Position numbers and translations under genes: made by a program | Origin: Pomphorhynchus laevis | Taxonomy: Eukaryota > Acanthocephala > Palaeacanthocephala > Echinorhynchida > Pomphorhynchidae | Reading direction: 5' to 3' | Assembly (NCBI GenBank): GCA_012934845.2 | Contig: WNNJ02003535.1 | Location: 1-64,000 of the forward strand | Length of the DNA stretch: 64,000 nt | The notes under the pieces: generated by a model | The model's database searches: none | What the model saw: only the letters and a program-made list of their open reading frames with translations | Told to the model about the DNA's origin: nothing | In this document: positions 1-10,214 of the stretch, piece after piece | How the letters are laid out: every line of letters begins with the position of its first letter | How positions within the stretch are numbered: position 1 is the first letter of the stretch

Positions 1-1122
1 TATATATATTTATTATAATATAATATATATTTATTATAATATATTATATTATAATATTATATTATATTATAAAAATGTGTCAAAAAATGGTGTTAAAAAT
101 GCAACATTGCTATGAAGTGTACCTGCATTAAGTCAGCCTTACATATAAAGAGTAGACAAGACGAGATTAAAAATGTGGTTTTAACATTTTTTTATTGATC
201 GCTCTTTTTCTTGCGTTTGTTGTTCAAAGTCAAAATTTGTGTATAAGGTTGAAATACTAAATAATTAGATAAAAATTATTAATTTAGATTTTACACAACA
301 ACATCGTTTGTTTAATTCGTTTTATATGGAATAAGGATGCTATTCAATTTTCGGAAAAATATCGTTTAAAAACTAGCATTTTTAGATTTGTAAAATTTAA
401 TAAAAGTATAGATTATTAAAATATAATTCGTATTTAAATGAATATGAAATTAATACGAAAATAATATTAAATCTAGCTTTATATAAACGATATAATTCCA
501 TAGTAAAAAATTTCAAATTTTACTATATTGAACTCATTTGTTTATTGCATTACTCAAAGTTTTAATTTGCTTGTATGTAGATTTAATTTACGAATATATC
601 GATCTCTCAAGGTAAAGCGAAAACGGATTATTATACAATTTCAATACATCATCTTTGTTTTTCTTTTATGGTTATAAGATGAATCATATGTTTGCAATAA
701 TCAATAAACGATATCCATCATTAGTGCCAAATACTTTAAATTGTTTAATTCCTGGAATAATTTGCTTTCATACGAATTAACAATTCTTTTTGGGACTGTC
801 GGATATATAATTAATCTTTTTATTGTTTGTTCAAAGATATAACAAGACTTAGCTAGTTATCAATTGAGAGTTAAATTGCATTTAATGAAATTGCATCAGT
901 AAGACATTATTTTCCTATTTTGTTATTCAAGCGACTGTTTTGCCATAATTCTAATAGACAATATTTGTATCAAACATACATCGCATTGATTATTAAAGTA
1001 CTTACAATATTAAATATGCATCACTAGTTTGAACTTTGAATTGATTATTAAAGAATTGAACTTAGAATTGAACTTAGAATTGATTATTAAAGTACTTACA
1101 ATATTAAATATGCATCACTAGT
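1..1122. other. AT-rich flank without a recognisable gene
   Basis: The first 70 bases are a TA/TTATAA low-complexity run. The rest is AT-rich with short, stop-rich frames. It contains the left member of a long direct repeat (101-255) and the start of a 53-bp duplication (985-1131), both listed separately. I see no exon, RNA gene or promoter that I could defend. The part nearest 1334 is probably the 5' untranslated region of the retrotransposon that follows. Confidence 0.6.
101..255 (+). repeat. Left member of a direct repeat flanking the large retrotransposon ORF
   Basis: This stretch is repeated imperfectly at 5938-6092, on the far side of the 1334-5560 ORF and in the same orientation. Shared blocks include 'agtagacaagacg', 'gattaaaaatgt' and 'tcaaaatttgtgt'. 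I estimate about four fifths identity by eye, with small indels. Non-LTR elements have no LTRs, so this could be a pre-existing repeat, a segment duplicated with the insertion, or a terminal feature of this element family. Confidence 0.7.
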
Positions 1123-1131
1123 TTGAACTTT
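985..1131 (+). repeat. Exact 53-bp duplication
   Basis: Bases 985-1037 and 1079-1131 are identical over 53 bp, starting 'attgattattaaagta' and ending 'agtttgaacttt'. A 41-bp spacer built from 'gaattgaacttagaattg' repeats lies between them. The unit is therefore a 94-bp tandem duplication just upstream of the retrotransposon ORF, probably in its 5' UTR. Tandem 5' repeats with promoter activity are known in other non-LTR elements; activity here is not shown. Confidence 0.85.
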
Positions 1132-1298
1132 CTTGGCTGCTTAATAAACTACTTACAAGTAATAAATATCAAAGAGAAAAGATCAAAACACACAAAGAGA
1201 AAAGATCTAAATAAGAAGAAGAAAAGGATCTGCAAACTTCAGATCGCTGCGCTCACAAAGATCGCTGTTCAAGCAAATTACAACCTTAAACACACAAT

Positions 1299-1323
1299 CG
1301 TCGGCTCGCTTCGCTCGCCGACG
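1299..1323 (+). other. GC-rich hairpin just before the retrotransposon start codon
   Basis: The arms cgtcggc (1299-1305) and gccgacg (1317-1323) pair perfectly around an 11-base loop. The hairpin ends ten bases before the ATG at 1334, in an otherwise AT-rich leader. A structured leader could affect translation or RNA recognition of the element; that role is inference. Confidence 0.5.
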
Positions 1324-1333
1324 CACAAAATAA

Positions 1334-4300
1334 ATGGTGCGAACAAGGCGTAAAGCATCAGCTATAGACAACAGTTCTCGTCAGCAATGTTCGCTTGGTG
1401 GATCGGTAAACACTGGATGTTGTCCCATATGCAGAGGAGTTTATCGGCTTAATGCTTCAGGGTGTCTTCGCGTTCACGGTCACTTGGACTCAAGATGCTC
1501 AGGCTCGGGTCAATCATTGAATTTCGGCTCAATTAATTTGACGTCTCTAGATGGAGCTGGTCAAGTTGCTTTTGTGGGCGTGCGGGACTCCTTTGGAGCA
1601 TCATCTGATCTCAGGTCGGCTACACCGCCTGTGGAGTTGTCGAGCAGTCCTTTCAAGGAACCTACGCGCACCACTTCAGAACTTTTACGCAGGGTTTGGA
1701 TGCAACCCGTAAATACGATTAAGCGCATACCGTGGAACCTGCGCCGTCGAATTGCAAATATTTACTCGTCGTTACTTTTACAGGCTATGTGTTCAAACTC
1801 ATTTCACGACTGGGAACGTTTGCTATGCTTTCCGAAATTCTGTCTTGCGTCTACGATGAATCGTGCTCAAGCCTGCGATCACACTGGGACAAAGATAAGC
1901 TTGCTTTTGGACAAGTTCGAAACCGGCGAAGATGGTGATTGCTTTTCTCCATCGGATGTTCGACCCTCCAGAAAGCTCAACAGATTTGTTTCGACGAACA
2001 ACGACTATTCAGAGGCGATCGAATTAACAAGAAGTGGAAATTATGGGAAAGCGATGCGACGTCTTACTTCAAGTAATATTTGCGAGTATTCACAATCCAC
2101 ACGCATACAATTGTCCGTGCTACATCCAGTGAACGGTGATCTCCCAGCCTCTCGCCCTCCATGCCTGACATTGCCTTTATCAGTCGACTCGGACATTATT
2201 CAGGCCGCAGTCTCATCTTTTCCTTCCCTTACTTCCCCTGGAAGCTTGGGTTTGAGAGCGGAACACTTAAAAGACATGATGTCGGTTGATCACGGGGTTC
2301 TTTTAGGGCGACTCACTTCGCTGGTCAACTACCTGATTGCGGGCTTAGCTCCAGTCGAACTTTCTCCGTTCTTAGCTGGAGCTAGTCTACTGGCCTTAAG
2401 TAAGCCTGACGGAGGAGTCCGCCCCATTGCAATTGGGGAAACATTACGTCGCTTATGTGCCAAATGCATTTGTCGAAAACTCCGGTCGCGGTTTTCAGAA
2501 TCGCTCTTACCTCACCAGCTCGGTGTCGCTACGCCAAACGGTATGGAGCAGATTATCCATAGAGTCCGTCGACTACACCATCTTCAACACCAGAATGACG
2601 ATTGGGTTTGGGTCAAAGTTGACATTACCAATGCCTTCAATACGCTGAGCCGCAGATCCTTTATTGACGCTGTAAGGAGTGAGTTCCCTGAAATAAGTAG
2701 GTGGATATCCTGGTGCTATGGATCTGGTTCAAACCTTCGATTTGGGAACATGGAGCCTCTTCAATCCTTGAGCGGAGTGCAACAAGGGGATCCTCTTGGT
2801 CCCTTATTGTTTTGCCTAGCTTTGAAACCGATAATCGCCTCAATATCTACAATCGAGGGGATCGGCTTAAACTTGTGGTACCTCGATGACGGCATAGTGG
2901 GCGGAAGACCAGAGGCTGTTGGCAAAGCATTATCTCTGCTCTCTTTAGATTTTCCAGCGATTGGGTTGTCGTTAAACTGGAAAAAGACCGAACTGATAGG
3001 AAAGGCTAGTAATATCGATCTGGTAAAGAGATTATGCCCAGGGATTACTTTGGTTAATTCAACAGACAACTTCACAATTCTAGGGAGCCCTGTCGGTTCC
3101 CAGGAACACTGCTCATCACACCTCATTAATAAGGTACTCCCGGCACTGCAACTTGACCTAAAGACACTAGAAAACTTGCCGGACCCTCAGGTTGCTTTCA
3201 TCCTGCTGCGCAATTGCGCATCTGCCGCACGAGTAAATCATCTGATGCGTACGGTAGATCCCGCCTTCGCTCAAAAATTTTTCCGGCTTTTCGATGACTT
3301 GGTCTTAGATTGCTTCAGCAATATAACGTCTATTCACCCGGACAAGAAAACATGGTCACAAGCTTGCTTACCCCTGAAGATGGGAGGATTGGGCCTTCGA
3401 AGCTGTGTCGAACACTCCGCAGCGGCGTTTCTTTCAAGTGTGGAAATGGTCGCTAAACAATCGAACCTCGACCCTTACTCTTTCCCCAGTTTTGAATCTG
3501 CAATTTCTAACTTTCCGCATGATGACAGAGGACTACAATCAAATCAACGGGGTCTTTCTCACAGCATCGACGAGACTTCGCGTCGCAAGCTATTGGAAAG
3601 CGTCGATTGCTCCAATTCAGCCAGATTATTGGCAGTTTCGCGTCCGCATGCGTGTGCATGGCTGCAGGCTATACCAAACAAAGCCACGCTTATGAATCTT
3701 GCGCCGAATGAATTTGTGGTGTTGCTTCGTATGTGGTTGGGAATGCCGCTCTGTAAGGGTGACTACCGTTGCAGACGCTGCCTTAGAATGGCAGACAAGT
3801 TTGGTTTCCACGCCCTAACCTGTCAATTTGGCGGGTACCCCGGTATTCGACACGATGGACTTCGAGACACAATATTTCAGGCGGCAGTTTCTGCAGGACT
3901 GAGAGTCGCGAAGGAGGTACCCAATCTCGTGCGCAACTTACGAGAGAGACCAGCCGACATTTTGATTTACGAGGATCCCCCTCTAGCAGTCGATTTTGCG
4001 GTGACAAACCCTCTGCAAAATGCCTACGTTTCCATGGCTGCTAAGATTCCTGGATATGCTGCAGACAGATATGCAGCATGTGTCAAGGACCGAAAATACA
4101 AGCGGAAAATGGAGGAAAGTGGGTATTGTTTCTCGGCCGCAGTTATAGAGACATATGGAGGTTGGAACGCCCAGGGGGAAAAACTTGTCAGATTCATTGC
4201 CCGATCTATGTCTTGGCGAGGCAATATTTCGTATAGCAAGGCGGCAAACCAGCTCTTTCAGCGTGTCTCGATCTCCCTGATGAGAGGGAATGCCAAAGCG

Positions 4301-5560
4301 ATTCTCAAGAGCCTCGAAGATTTGGGGAGACCTATAATAGAAAGCAGTGTTGGTCTTTACGACGACCCAACCCCGCGTCTCAACCCTTCGGAATTTCTTA
4401 CTCAGGTGGCAGCCTTATCCGAAGAAATCGTCATTCGAGAAACCATCCTTCCTACAGTCAGAAATGTGGACATCCATATCAATGATGTCAATCAAAATCT
4501 TCGAATCTTACATAGCGGAGGCGTACTCGACTTTCAAACTGGGAAAGATGAAAGCCCGATCAAACAGACACCCTCATACCCCACACGCTTACTTGTGACA
4601 CAGAGTAGTAACACTGAGAACGAGGGCGTAGTGGCCACGACGAGCGTTATCGGAATAGAACAACCTTGCAATAAAACGAACCTAATAAATTTTGATTGTG
4701 AAGGTTGGACTGGACAGAATTTTGTGATTGCTGGGGACAGTGCGGGCCACAACTTCGTGATGTCTGTATTTCTTATGTCAATGAAGAGAGGAATTCGAAT
4801 ACCTGATCGATTATTTGGATTTTGCCCAGCCTACTGCTTAAGCTCGGGTATTTCACCTAGCCGACTTGTTAGCCTGGTAGGCCCATTTCTTAATTTCAGC
4901 GTCATGACGACATGCGAAGAAACAAAGGGACTGGGGAAGGTTGTGGTTGCAGGTGGCTTTACTGATGCGCCCAATGTGATAAGGGGAATAAACATGGACA
5001 CGTTTGACGTCCAGAATACCAGCATAATGAGCCGCAAATCTCCTCTTACAATTTGTATAACAAACGAAGAATTGGTGCCAAAATATTTTGAACTGGATGA
5101 GCATACATGTGCAGTAGACGCCAACGCAGGGTCAATATTGATTTTCGACTATTCAAAAGAATCAAATCAAATTATCAATTCAAATCAAGTAATAGGCGAT
5201 ATTGGAAGCCTCTGCTACCTGGATTATACGAAATCACAGCTGTTGTCACTGGATTCAATCCGCCTCGGAGGACCGGGACTGTACGAGATGCCGACAAATA
5301 TGTGTCCGCGAACGCCACTCAACAGCCTGCCGAATCCAGCAAGGGGAACGGAAAGACGTCAGAGGCAGAGAAGTCGACGGATGTGGCAGCAACAGAGGAG
5401 GACAACGACGCTGTTTTTCTTACCGCCTCGGAGGACCGTGACTGTACGAAATGCCGACAAATATGTAGACACCTTGCAACAGCTTGCCGAATCCAGCAAC
5501 GTGGACGGGGAGACGTCAAAGGCAGACAAGTCCACGGATAAGGCGGAATCAAAAGAATAG
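1334..5560 (+). CDS. REL-endonuclease non-LTR retrotransposon polyprotein (R2/R4-like), copy 1, with host-derived 3' part
   Basis: A single 1,408-codon frame. Residues 30-55 form a C2HC zinc finger (C30, C33, H48, C55) expected to bind nucleic acid. A pre-RT region (about 228-320) leads into reverse transcriptase. Visible RT features are the first catalytic aspartate in WVKVDITNAFN (D430), GVQQGDPLGP (481-490) and the YLDDG box (516-520, D518/D519). A thumb-like region follows. Residues 813-830 form a Cys-Cys-His-Cys knuckle (C813, C816, H826, C830). Next come RPAD (872-875) and AVDFAV (D887), as in the restriction-like endonuclease of R2/R4/CRE/NeSL-type elements. Such proteins nick a chromosomal target and copy the element RNA there. 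Residues after about 1015 are not typical of the family: about 1119-1195 match hormone-sensitive lipase, and the tail is repetitive. ATG at 1334 is the first in frame before the zinc finger. The intact frame suggests a young insertion. I cannot decide the exact clade or target site. Confidence 0.9.
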   Translation: MVRTRRKASAIDNSSRQQCSLGGSVNTGCCPICRGVYRLNASGCLRVHGHLDSRCSGSGQSLNFGSINLTSLDGAGQVAFVGVRDSFGASSDLRSATPPVELSSSPFKEPTRTTSELLRRVWMQPVNTIKRIPWNLRRRIANIYSSLLLQAMCSNSFHDWERLLCFPKFCLASTMNRAQACDHTGTKISLLLDKFETGEDGDCFSPSDVRPSRKLNRFVSTNNDYSEAIELTRSGNYGKAMRRLTSSNICEYSQSTRIQLSVLHPVNGDLPASRPPCLTLPLSVDSDIIQAAVSSFPSLTSPGSLGLRAEHLKDMMSVDHGVLLGRLTSLVNYLIAGLAPVELSPFLAGASLLALSKPDGGVRPIAIGETLRRLCAKCICRKLRSRFSESLLPHQLGVATPNGMEQIIHRVRRLHHLQHQNDDWVWVKVDITNAFNTLSRRSFIDAVRSEFPEISRWISWCYGSGSNLRFGNMEPLQSLSGVQQGDPLGPLLFCLALKPIIASISTIEGIGLNLWYLDDGIVGGRPEAVGKALSLLSLDFPAIGLSLNWKKTELIGKASNIDLVKRLCPGITLVNSTDNFTILGSPVGSQEHCSSHLINKVLPALQLDLKTLENLPDPQVAFILLRNCASAARVNHLMRTVDPAFAQKFFRLFDDLVLDCFSNITSIHPDKKTWSQACLPLKMGGLGLRSCVEHSAAAFLSSVEMVAKQSNLDPYSFPSFESAISNFPHDDRGLQSNQRGLSHSIDETSRRKLLESVDCSNSARLLAVSRPHACAWLQAIPNKATLMNLAPNEFVVLLRMWLGMPLCKGDYRCRRCLRMADKFGFHALTCQFGGYPGIRHDGLRDTIFQAAVSAGLRVAKEVPNLVRNLRERPADILIYEDPPLAVDFAVTNPLQNAYVSMAAKIPGYAADRYAACVKDRKYKRKMEESGYCFSAAVIETYGGWNAQGEKLVRFIARSMSWRGNISYSKAANQLFQRVSISLMRGNAKAILKSLEDLGRPIIESSVGLYDDPTPRLNPSEFLTQVAALSEEIVIRETILPTVRNVDIHINDVNQNLRILHSGGVLDFQTGKDESPIKQTPSYPTRLLVTQSSNTENEGVVATTSVIGIEQPCNKTNLINFDCEGWTGQNFVIAGDSAGHNFVMSVFLMSMKRGIRIPDRLFGFCPAYCLSSGISPSRLVSLVGPFLNFSVMTTCEETKGLGKVVVAGGFTDAPNVIRGINMDTFDVQNTSIMSRKSPLTICITNEELVPKYFELDEHTCAVDANAGSILIFDYSKESNQIINSNQVIGDIGSLCYLDYTKSQLLSLDSIRLGGPGLYEMPTNMCPRTPLNSLPNPARGTERRQRQRSRRMWQQQRRTTTLFFLPPRRTVTVRNADKYVDTLQQLAESSNVDGETSKADKSTDKAESKE
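4688..4918 (+). other. Hormone-sensitive-lipase fragment inside the retrotransposon ORF
   Basis: Residues about 1119-1195 of the 1334-5560 frame read like the catalytic-serine region of animal hormone-sensitive lipase. They show FVIAGDSAGHN (the family nucleophile elbow is GDSAGGN, serine at 4739-4741), then GIRIPD, and then SPSRLVSL before 'GPFLNF', where the family has an SPSRLLSL block. Only about 75 residues are present. The oxyanion HGGG segment and the Asp/His of the triad are missing, so no lipase activity is expected. The fragment is in frame with the retrotransposon protein. I infer capture from a host transcript. Confidence 0.75.
4919..5260 (+). other. Unassigned coding segment in the tail of the retrotransposon ORF
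   Basis: Residues about 1196-1309 of the fused frame are not retrotransposon-like and not clearly lipase. They contain KVVVAGGFTD and later ILIFDYS and GSLCYLDYTKSQLLSLDS. The last two resemble strands of a WD40 or other beta-propeller blade, but the match is weak. It could be a second host-derived fragment or a divergent lipase stretch. I do not assign a function. Confidence 0.35.
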
Positions 5561-5580
5561 CGACGCTGTTTTTCCTTAAA
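5261..5580 (+). repeat. Tandem duplication of about 163 bp at the 3' end of the ORF
   Basis: Copy A (5261-5423) and copy B (5424-5580) both begin 'cgcctcggaggaccg' and end near 'cgacgctgttttt', with small indels. The 163-bp spacing is not a multiple of three, so the two copies are read in different frames. In copy B the ORF frame gives an Ala/Lys/Ser-rich hydrophilic tail ending at the stop (5558-5560). The same peptide register in copy A is one frame away (RTGTVRDADKYV versus RTVTVRNADKYV). The repeat may be the native 3' end of the element. Confidence 0.8.
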
Positions 5581-6850
5581 ATTTTATTTATCTTTATTTT
5601 TATTTATTTGAACTGTATATTGATTGTTTAGATGTTGTACTTAACATCGCAAAAGTAACACAATTTTACAGTTGTAGACTAAATTTGCTTTAAATTATTT
5701 CAAATTGTAAAATATTTGCATAAACATGTGAAGTTTTGAGAATTAATTCTTTCTTACTTTCTAAAATATTGTTTTACTGTTTTCATTGTTTGATATAAGA
5801 TACATACTGACTAAGTGTTAAGGTAAGAGTAAACTTGCTTTTGATTTACAAAGATAATACGTCTATAGAAGTTACATTCACATTACATTTTATCCCTATT
5901 GTTTTATTCAAATGTTAACTTGCCTTTATTTAAAAAAGCAACTTTGCTATTAAACATACCTGCATGAAATCAACATATAAATAGTAGACAAGACGTGATT
6001 AAAAATGTAGTTTTAACAATTTTTTTATTAAATCGCTTTATTTCCTTCGTTAGTTGTTCAAAGACAAAATTTGTGTTTAAAGGTGAAATAAAAAATGTTG
6101 AAAAGCATGTCGGTGAAAAATTGTAGATATATAAAGATGAGTTTTTAGAGTGAAGATGAATTTCCCAAAACGAAGTTCAAGACGTATCTAAATATTTTCT
6201 CATTCTTATAGAAAATATTACAAGCCAAAAGTATAAGTTCAGTTTATCGTCATCTTTATTTATTTTATCATCCTGACAATTATTATTGGCCGTAAGTATC
6301 GATATACCAATTATCTTATATATGATTTGAAACATTTCATCAAAGCACACTTTAGATATATATAACTAATAAATAATTTGTTATTAAATTCAATTAATTA
6401 ATTAAATTATAAATAGATAATCCATATTTGCTGCGAAATTACTGAATTTCGATCATCAGGTCCATCAGTCTAATGTATCCCTTCGAGACGTTCCAAATCA
6501 CCCAGCAGTAATCGATTATCGGATGAAGTGGTTAGTGTGCATTTCGACTGCTTTTGTGATAACTGTAAAGACACTAGCAATTCCTTACGATACTAGACGA
6601 AGCTCAGGCATGTCTTAGCAAAGTGTCGCTTGCTATTTTTTTGTTCTTATTTACGAAATATATTACTCACCGACATGTTGTATTTTACACTTTCGACATG
6701 TGCTACTCGCTTTTACATAATATTTCAGGCTTGTTGTGCTCACGAATGTATCAGTATGTACTAGGTCTATACAAAAGTCGACGTAAATCAATTATTAACA
6801 TAGCCGTACGTCCAGGGTACGTCCCGGTGTGCGCAGATTTTACACACGAT
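5581..6850. other. AT-rich stretch without a gene
   Basis: Downstream of the retrotransposon stop the DNA turns AT-rich and holds no long frame. It contains the right member of the flanking direct repeat (5938-6092), listed separately, and mixed-composition DNA at about 6420-6850 that may belong to the next decayed element. No exon, RNA gene or terminator could be supported. Confidence 0.5.
5938..6092 (+). repeat. Right member of the direct repeat flanking the retrotransposon
   Basis: Imperfect copy of 101-255 in the same orientation, sharing 'agtagacaagacg', 'gattaaaaatgta' and 'caaaatttgtgtt'. The two copies lie about 5.8 kb apart and bracket the whole 1334-5560 frame. Confidence 0.7.
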
Positions 6851-6959
6851 TTTGAATATTGGTTCGGATTGATTTGAAGTCTCTAACCAGCAGACGTAAG
6901 GACCAGCTATCGAGAAGAGGATGTCGGAAATCGTTTCGACGAAGAATCGAATGTTTGAT

Positions 6960-8507
6960 CCGAGAAAATCGCCGTTGTGGACGAAATAACCAGTTATTCA
7001 CATGCACAGCGTCCGGTTGGCCAATGTCTAGTCTGTTGTCTCGAGTTTCGTATAACCAATGCCGGCCTCTTATTCAAACATGGCTGTCACACCTGCTGTC
7101 CGATTCAGAACTCCCTTATACATCACAACGGTCGTCACATTCTCAATCAACCGGCGGATTCTCTAAACAACATCAAGCGCCGTCATGCTCCCAAAACACA
7201 CAAGTAGCGAGCCGTAGTGCTCTTATAACACAGCAAGAAGCGAGCCGTCGTTTGAGGAGCAGATTAAATCGGTAATCGACTCAAAACCCGATCATTATGA
7301 GAACCCTCGTGGAACTTGTAGTTCTCGCCCGTCAACGGTTGAGTCCGTGTTGCACAACGTGAATAATGACCCATGAGACCAAGACAAGTAGAACCCCTGT
7401 TTATTTTTCGCAAAATCATGTTTAAACGTCTATAGACGCAACCTCAAAGCTGACGACGGTACGTCGCTGTCAACCAAGTTAAAGCAAGCGTCGTCGGCGT
7501 TTTCACTAACCGACCCGACTCTGAAATAAGATTTGGGCTTCGAAAGATTGCTTTACAAGCCCTTCAGATCATGAACGAACATTACTATAGATAAAAAGGG
7601 TCTTTGATATATGAATTCTGATCGAGCAGAAAGTCGCAGACGGTGATGTTCGAGGTGCAGTTCGTATCGTTTTCAGCACCGACACATAAGCTCTTCCATA
7701 TGACCATAACACTCAGATTATGCGCTCAAAGCACTCACCACGTGCATTTAGGAGCCAATTATCATGATATGCCAACTTGCTATCAAACGCGACTAACACT
7801 ACAAAAAAGTCCTGACTGATAAGTGTAGCGGCACCTGGTGCAGTTGCGTTTCTCCAATCAGTCCTTGCTCTAGTAGTCGGTTCAAGGATGAGTGATGATA
7901 CATTCCGTATCTCATGCGCTTTACGTTTCGGAGCCCAGGTTTGCCAACCTCACACATGTCGCTGCGGAACCCAAATAGACTCACTAGGCACTCATGGCCT
8001 CAGTTGCTCAAATGTCGAAGGTAGGTTTGCCAGGCACTCTTTGGTAATCCAATTATTCAAGACTCTCTTAAAAAGCCCCAAATCCAAAGCCGTCTAGAAC
8101 CTCCAGGGTTGTTCTAATCTGATTGAAAACGCCCAGACGGCGTTACAATGGTCCCATAGGACTGCGGTAAATTCGCATGTTGGTACTTCACATGCGTGTG
8201 CCCGCTAGCTCCTACTCATAAGGCGACAGCTCTAGCATGATCCGGATCAGTAGCTACGGAAGCCGAAGGCAGAAAGATAATAAAGTACGATAGAATTTCA
8301 GCACTAGGTATGGATTTCATTCCCAACGCCATCGAAACCACTGGTTCGATGGGCAAGGAAGCATCTTACTTCTTCCGTTTGCTTAGCAAAAAGCATCGCC
8401 AATTTGTAGACGACCCGCAAGCTGGCTCCTTCCTAATGCGACGTATAAGCACTGCCATACAAATTGCCAATGGTGCATCAGTCCTTGCCTCGCTTATAGA
8501 ACATTAA
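6960..8507 (+). pseudogene. Second REL-type non-LTR retrotransposon family, internally deleted and frameshifted
   Basis: Three collinear pieces remain in shifting frames. At about 7020-7110 a zinc finger reads QCLVCCLEFRITNAG followed by LFKHG and CHTC, like the N-terminal finger of REL-type elements. At about 7625-7740 the pre-RT motif KVADGDVRGAVRI is followed by SKHSP. At 7888-8507 there is the C-terminal region: DDTFRISCALRFGA, then a Cys-His knuckle (CRCG, HGLSC), then KRPDGVTMVPWD (endonuclease-like) and a final block FLMRRISTAIQIANGASVL ending at 8505-8507. The whole reverse transcriptase core between the pre-RT motif and the C-terminal part is gone, and several stops occur. The family differs from the 1334-5560 element. 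It is surely inactive. Confidence 0.75.
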
Positions 8508-8557
8508 AGGCAATTGAATGCCTTCACTACAAAGACTGCAACAAAGACATTCATTAT

Positions 8558-8684
8558 ATATTAGTGGGGAGAGTGAAGAAAATATTTATTTAATCGAATT
8601 TTCAATAGCCTACTGCTATCATCATCAGGAGTAAATGTTACAAAAATAAATAAATAAATATTTTCTTCACTCTCTCCACTAATA
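8558..8684 (-). repeat. Foldback repeat with a Penelope-like hammerhead-type core
   Basis: Inverted arms near 8558-8593 (attagtggggagagtgaag) and 8643-8684 (cttcactctctccactaat) enclose a short centre. Read on the minus strand, the centre has CTGATGA (8622-8628), an ATAGC/GCTAT hairpin, then GAAA (8600-8603). A related end lies at about 50820-50890. Penelope-like elements are known to carry hammerhead ribozyme motifs at their ends, so this is probably a terminal remnant of one. Confidence 0.6.
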
Positions 8685-9689
8685 AATAATCCAATATGAG
8701 TGAACAATCAATTTATAATATAAAAAACATTCATTTTGTAATTTTTATCATTTTTATTCTTTCACTTTCAATTTTTGTAGATATTTTGTTGAATCTTTTT
8801 TCGTACTGAAATTATAGCCATTATATAAATCGCCATTTATATCCACGCTGTAATAAATTGTTCATTAAATCTATTAGGTGATGTTAACATGTTTTGATAT
8901 GCTACATTGATTCGAAATTCTGCAATCTTCATTGTTTATCAAATTTCTCTCAATGAATAACGGATGGGCACTTTTACAGTGTAGGAGTGTTTTTTTGCAG
9001 CAGCAGCCCTAGAATTGCTTTTACAGTTATCTTTCTTGTAGAGAGTGTTGCATATTGTGATATTTAACTCTATATATTTGATGACTATTTTTTTCTGCAC
9101 GCTACTTTAATCCTATCTATAAGTTAAAAGCAGTACGCTACATTTCAGTATTGGTGGACCTAATCAGCTATTGATTCAATAAATACGTTTCATGTTTCAG
9201 TTATTTTAAAGTTGTCTGACGATCACTCGACTCGCCTGTTTTATTAAATTACTGAAATGTTAATTATTATAATATCAAAAATTTAATTTTAATAAGATAT
9301 ATCAAGCAATTATCATTTGTAAATGTTCAAATAAGTCACATCTTTAAGTTTATAAACATTTTTGACTCATTTAAAGTATTATAAAGTAATTTTATAAAGT
9401 ATGCATAAACCATACGTATTAAATATTGAATGATTCAGAGTAAATGAGCAATTTAGTTAAAAATTAATAAATTAAGATGTTAATGAATTAGCCGGCTAGA
9501 AGTGGAATGAGAATACTTTCTAATGATCGTTGATTGCATTTAAAATAACATACGACCAATACATTTAAAAATTTATTATTTATAGTAAATATTTTAAATT
9601 GTAATTTCTTATCTGAATTTATGTACTTTCTTCTTAAGCCTGAATGAATCTGTATGGTACACTTTACTTTGAAAATGTGTTAATTGTAG
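8685..9689. other. AT-rich intergenic DNA upstream of the LRR gene
   Basis: No long frame. A dispersed repeat at about 9130-9240 ('gtacgctacatttcagtat ... gacgatcactcgactcg') recurs at about 28165-28275 and 50635-50745. The promoter and 5' UTR of the LRR gene should lie here if 9690 is its first coding exon, but I see no definable TATA or initiator element. Confidence 0.4.
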
Positions 9690-9934
9690 ATGCTTAAAGT
9701 ATACTATTGTTGTTGGGTTATCACGTGCTTTGTTTTGCGAGCAGTGACTATTTCACATAGAGTGTGTGATCTGAGCAATAGAGGATTAACTGAGATTAAA
9801 GATATTTGGAAACATGCCGATTCCGCTCTAACTACACCGAGTATAAAACAAATACAAAATCTTCAGTATTTACAAGACATTCATATGATCGCTGAACGTT
9901 TAAAACATAACTATTCTTTGCATTGTGAAGAAAT
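9690..9934 (+). CDS. LRR gene, first recognisable coding exon (signal peptide and N-cap)
   Basis: The frame opens with ATG at 9690 and encodes a hydrophobic leader (VYYCCWVITCFVLRAV) that looks like a signal peptide. It is followed by RVCDLSNRGLTEIKDIW, which resembles the N-terminal cap and first turn of an extracellular leucine-rich-repeat protein. It ends at AAAT|gtaagt, a consensus donor that splits a codon after its second base (phase 2). All later LRR exons join in this phase. A 'ttgtag' sits directly before the ATG, so this could also be an internal exon with an upstream start. The product is probably secreted or membrane-anchored through a part outside the window. Confidence 0.65.
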
Positions 9935-10214
9935 GTAAGTAATATTTTTAATTGTTTTAATGTATAAGTAAATTTTTGTAATATTGTTACAACAATGCAA
10001 AGTCAATGTTGTACACCTCTTGGCAATGCAAAAAGGTGTAAGTAATATTTAATTACTTTAATAATTAAAACTAAATCTTTTAAATTTATAGAAAATCGTT
10101 GGTAATCTGTTAATACCAACCTATTGAATGAGCACACCATAAAATATTAAATATAATACACCAAATTGAAAATATTTAAGTTATCAATTTCCTTAACTTT
10201 AGCAAATTTTTATT

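Noticed and set aside
1100-1333. Insertion of copy 1 into a U2 snRNA or rRNA gene, as in some REL-type elements
   Set aside because: I found no U2 or 28S rRNA sequence on either side; the flanks are AT-rich repeats.
4688-4918. Functional lipase or esterase domain of the retrotransposon
   Set aside because: Only the nucleophile elbow and neighbouring residues are present; the rest of the alpha/beta-hydrolase fold is absent. Esterase domains of some CR1 elements are a different (GDSL-like) family.
4831-5124. Minus-strand frames of 83-97 codons opposite the retrotransposon tail
   Set aside because: They are shadows of the coding strand, which shows lipase homology; they have no recognisable motif of their own.
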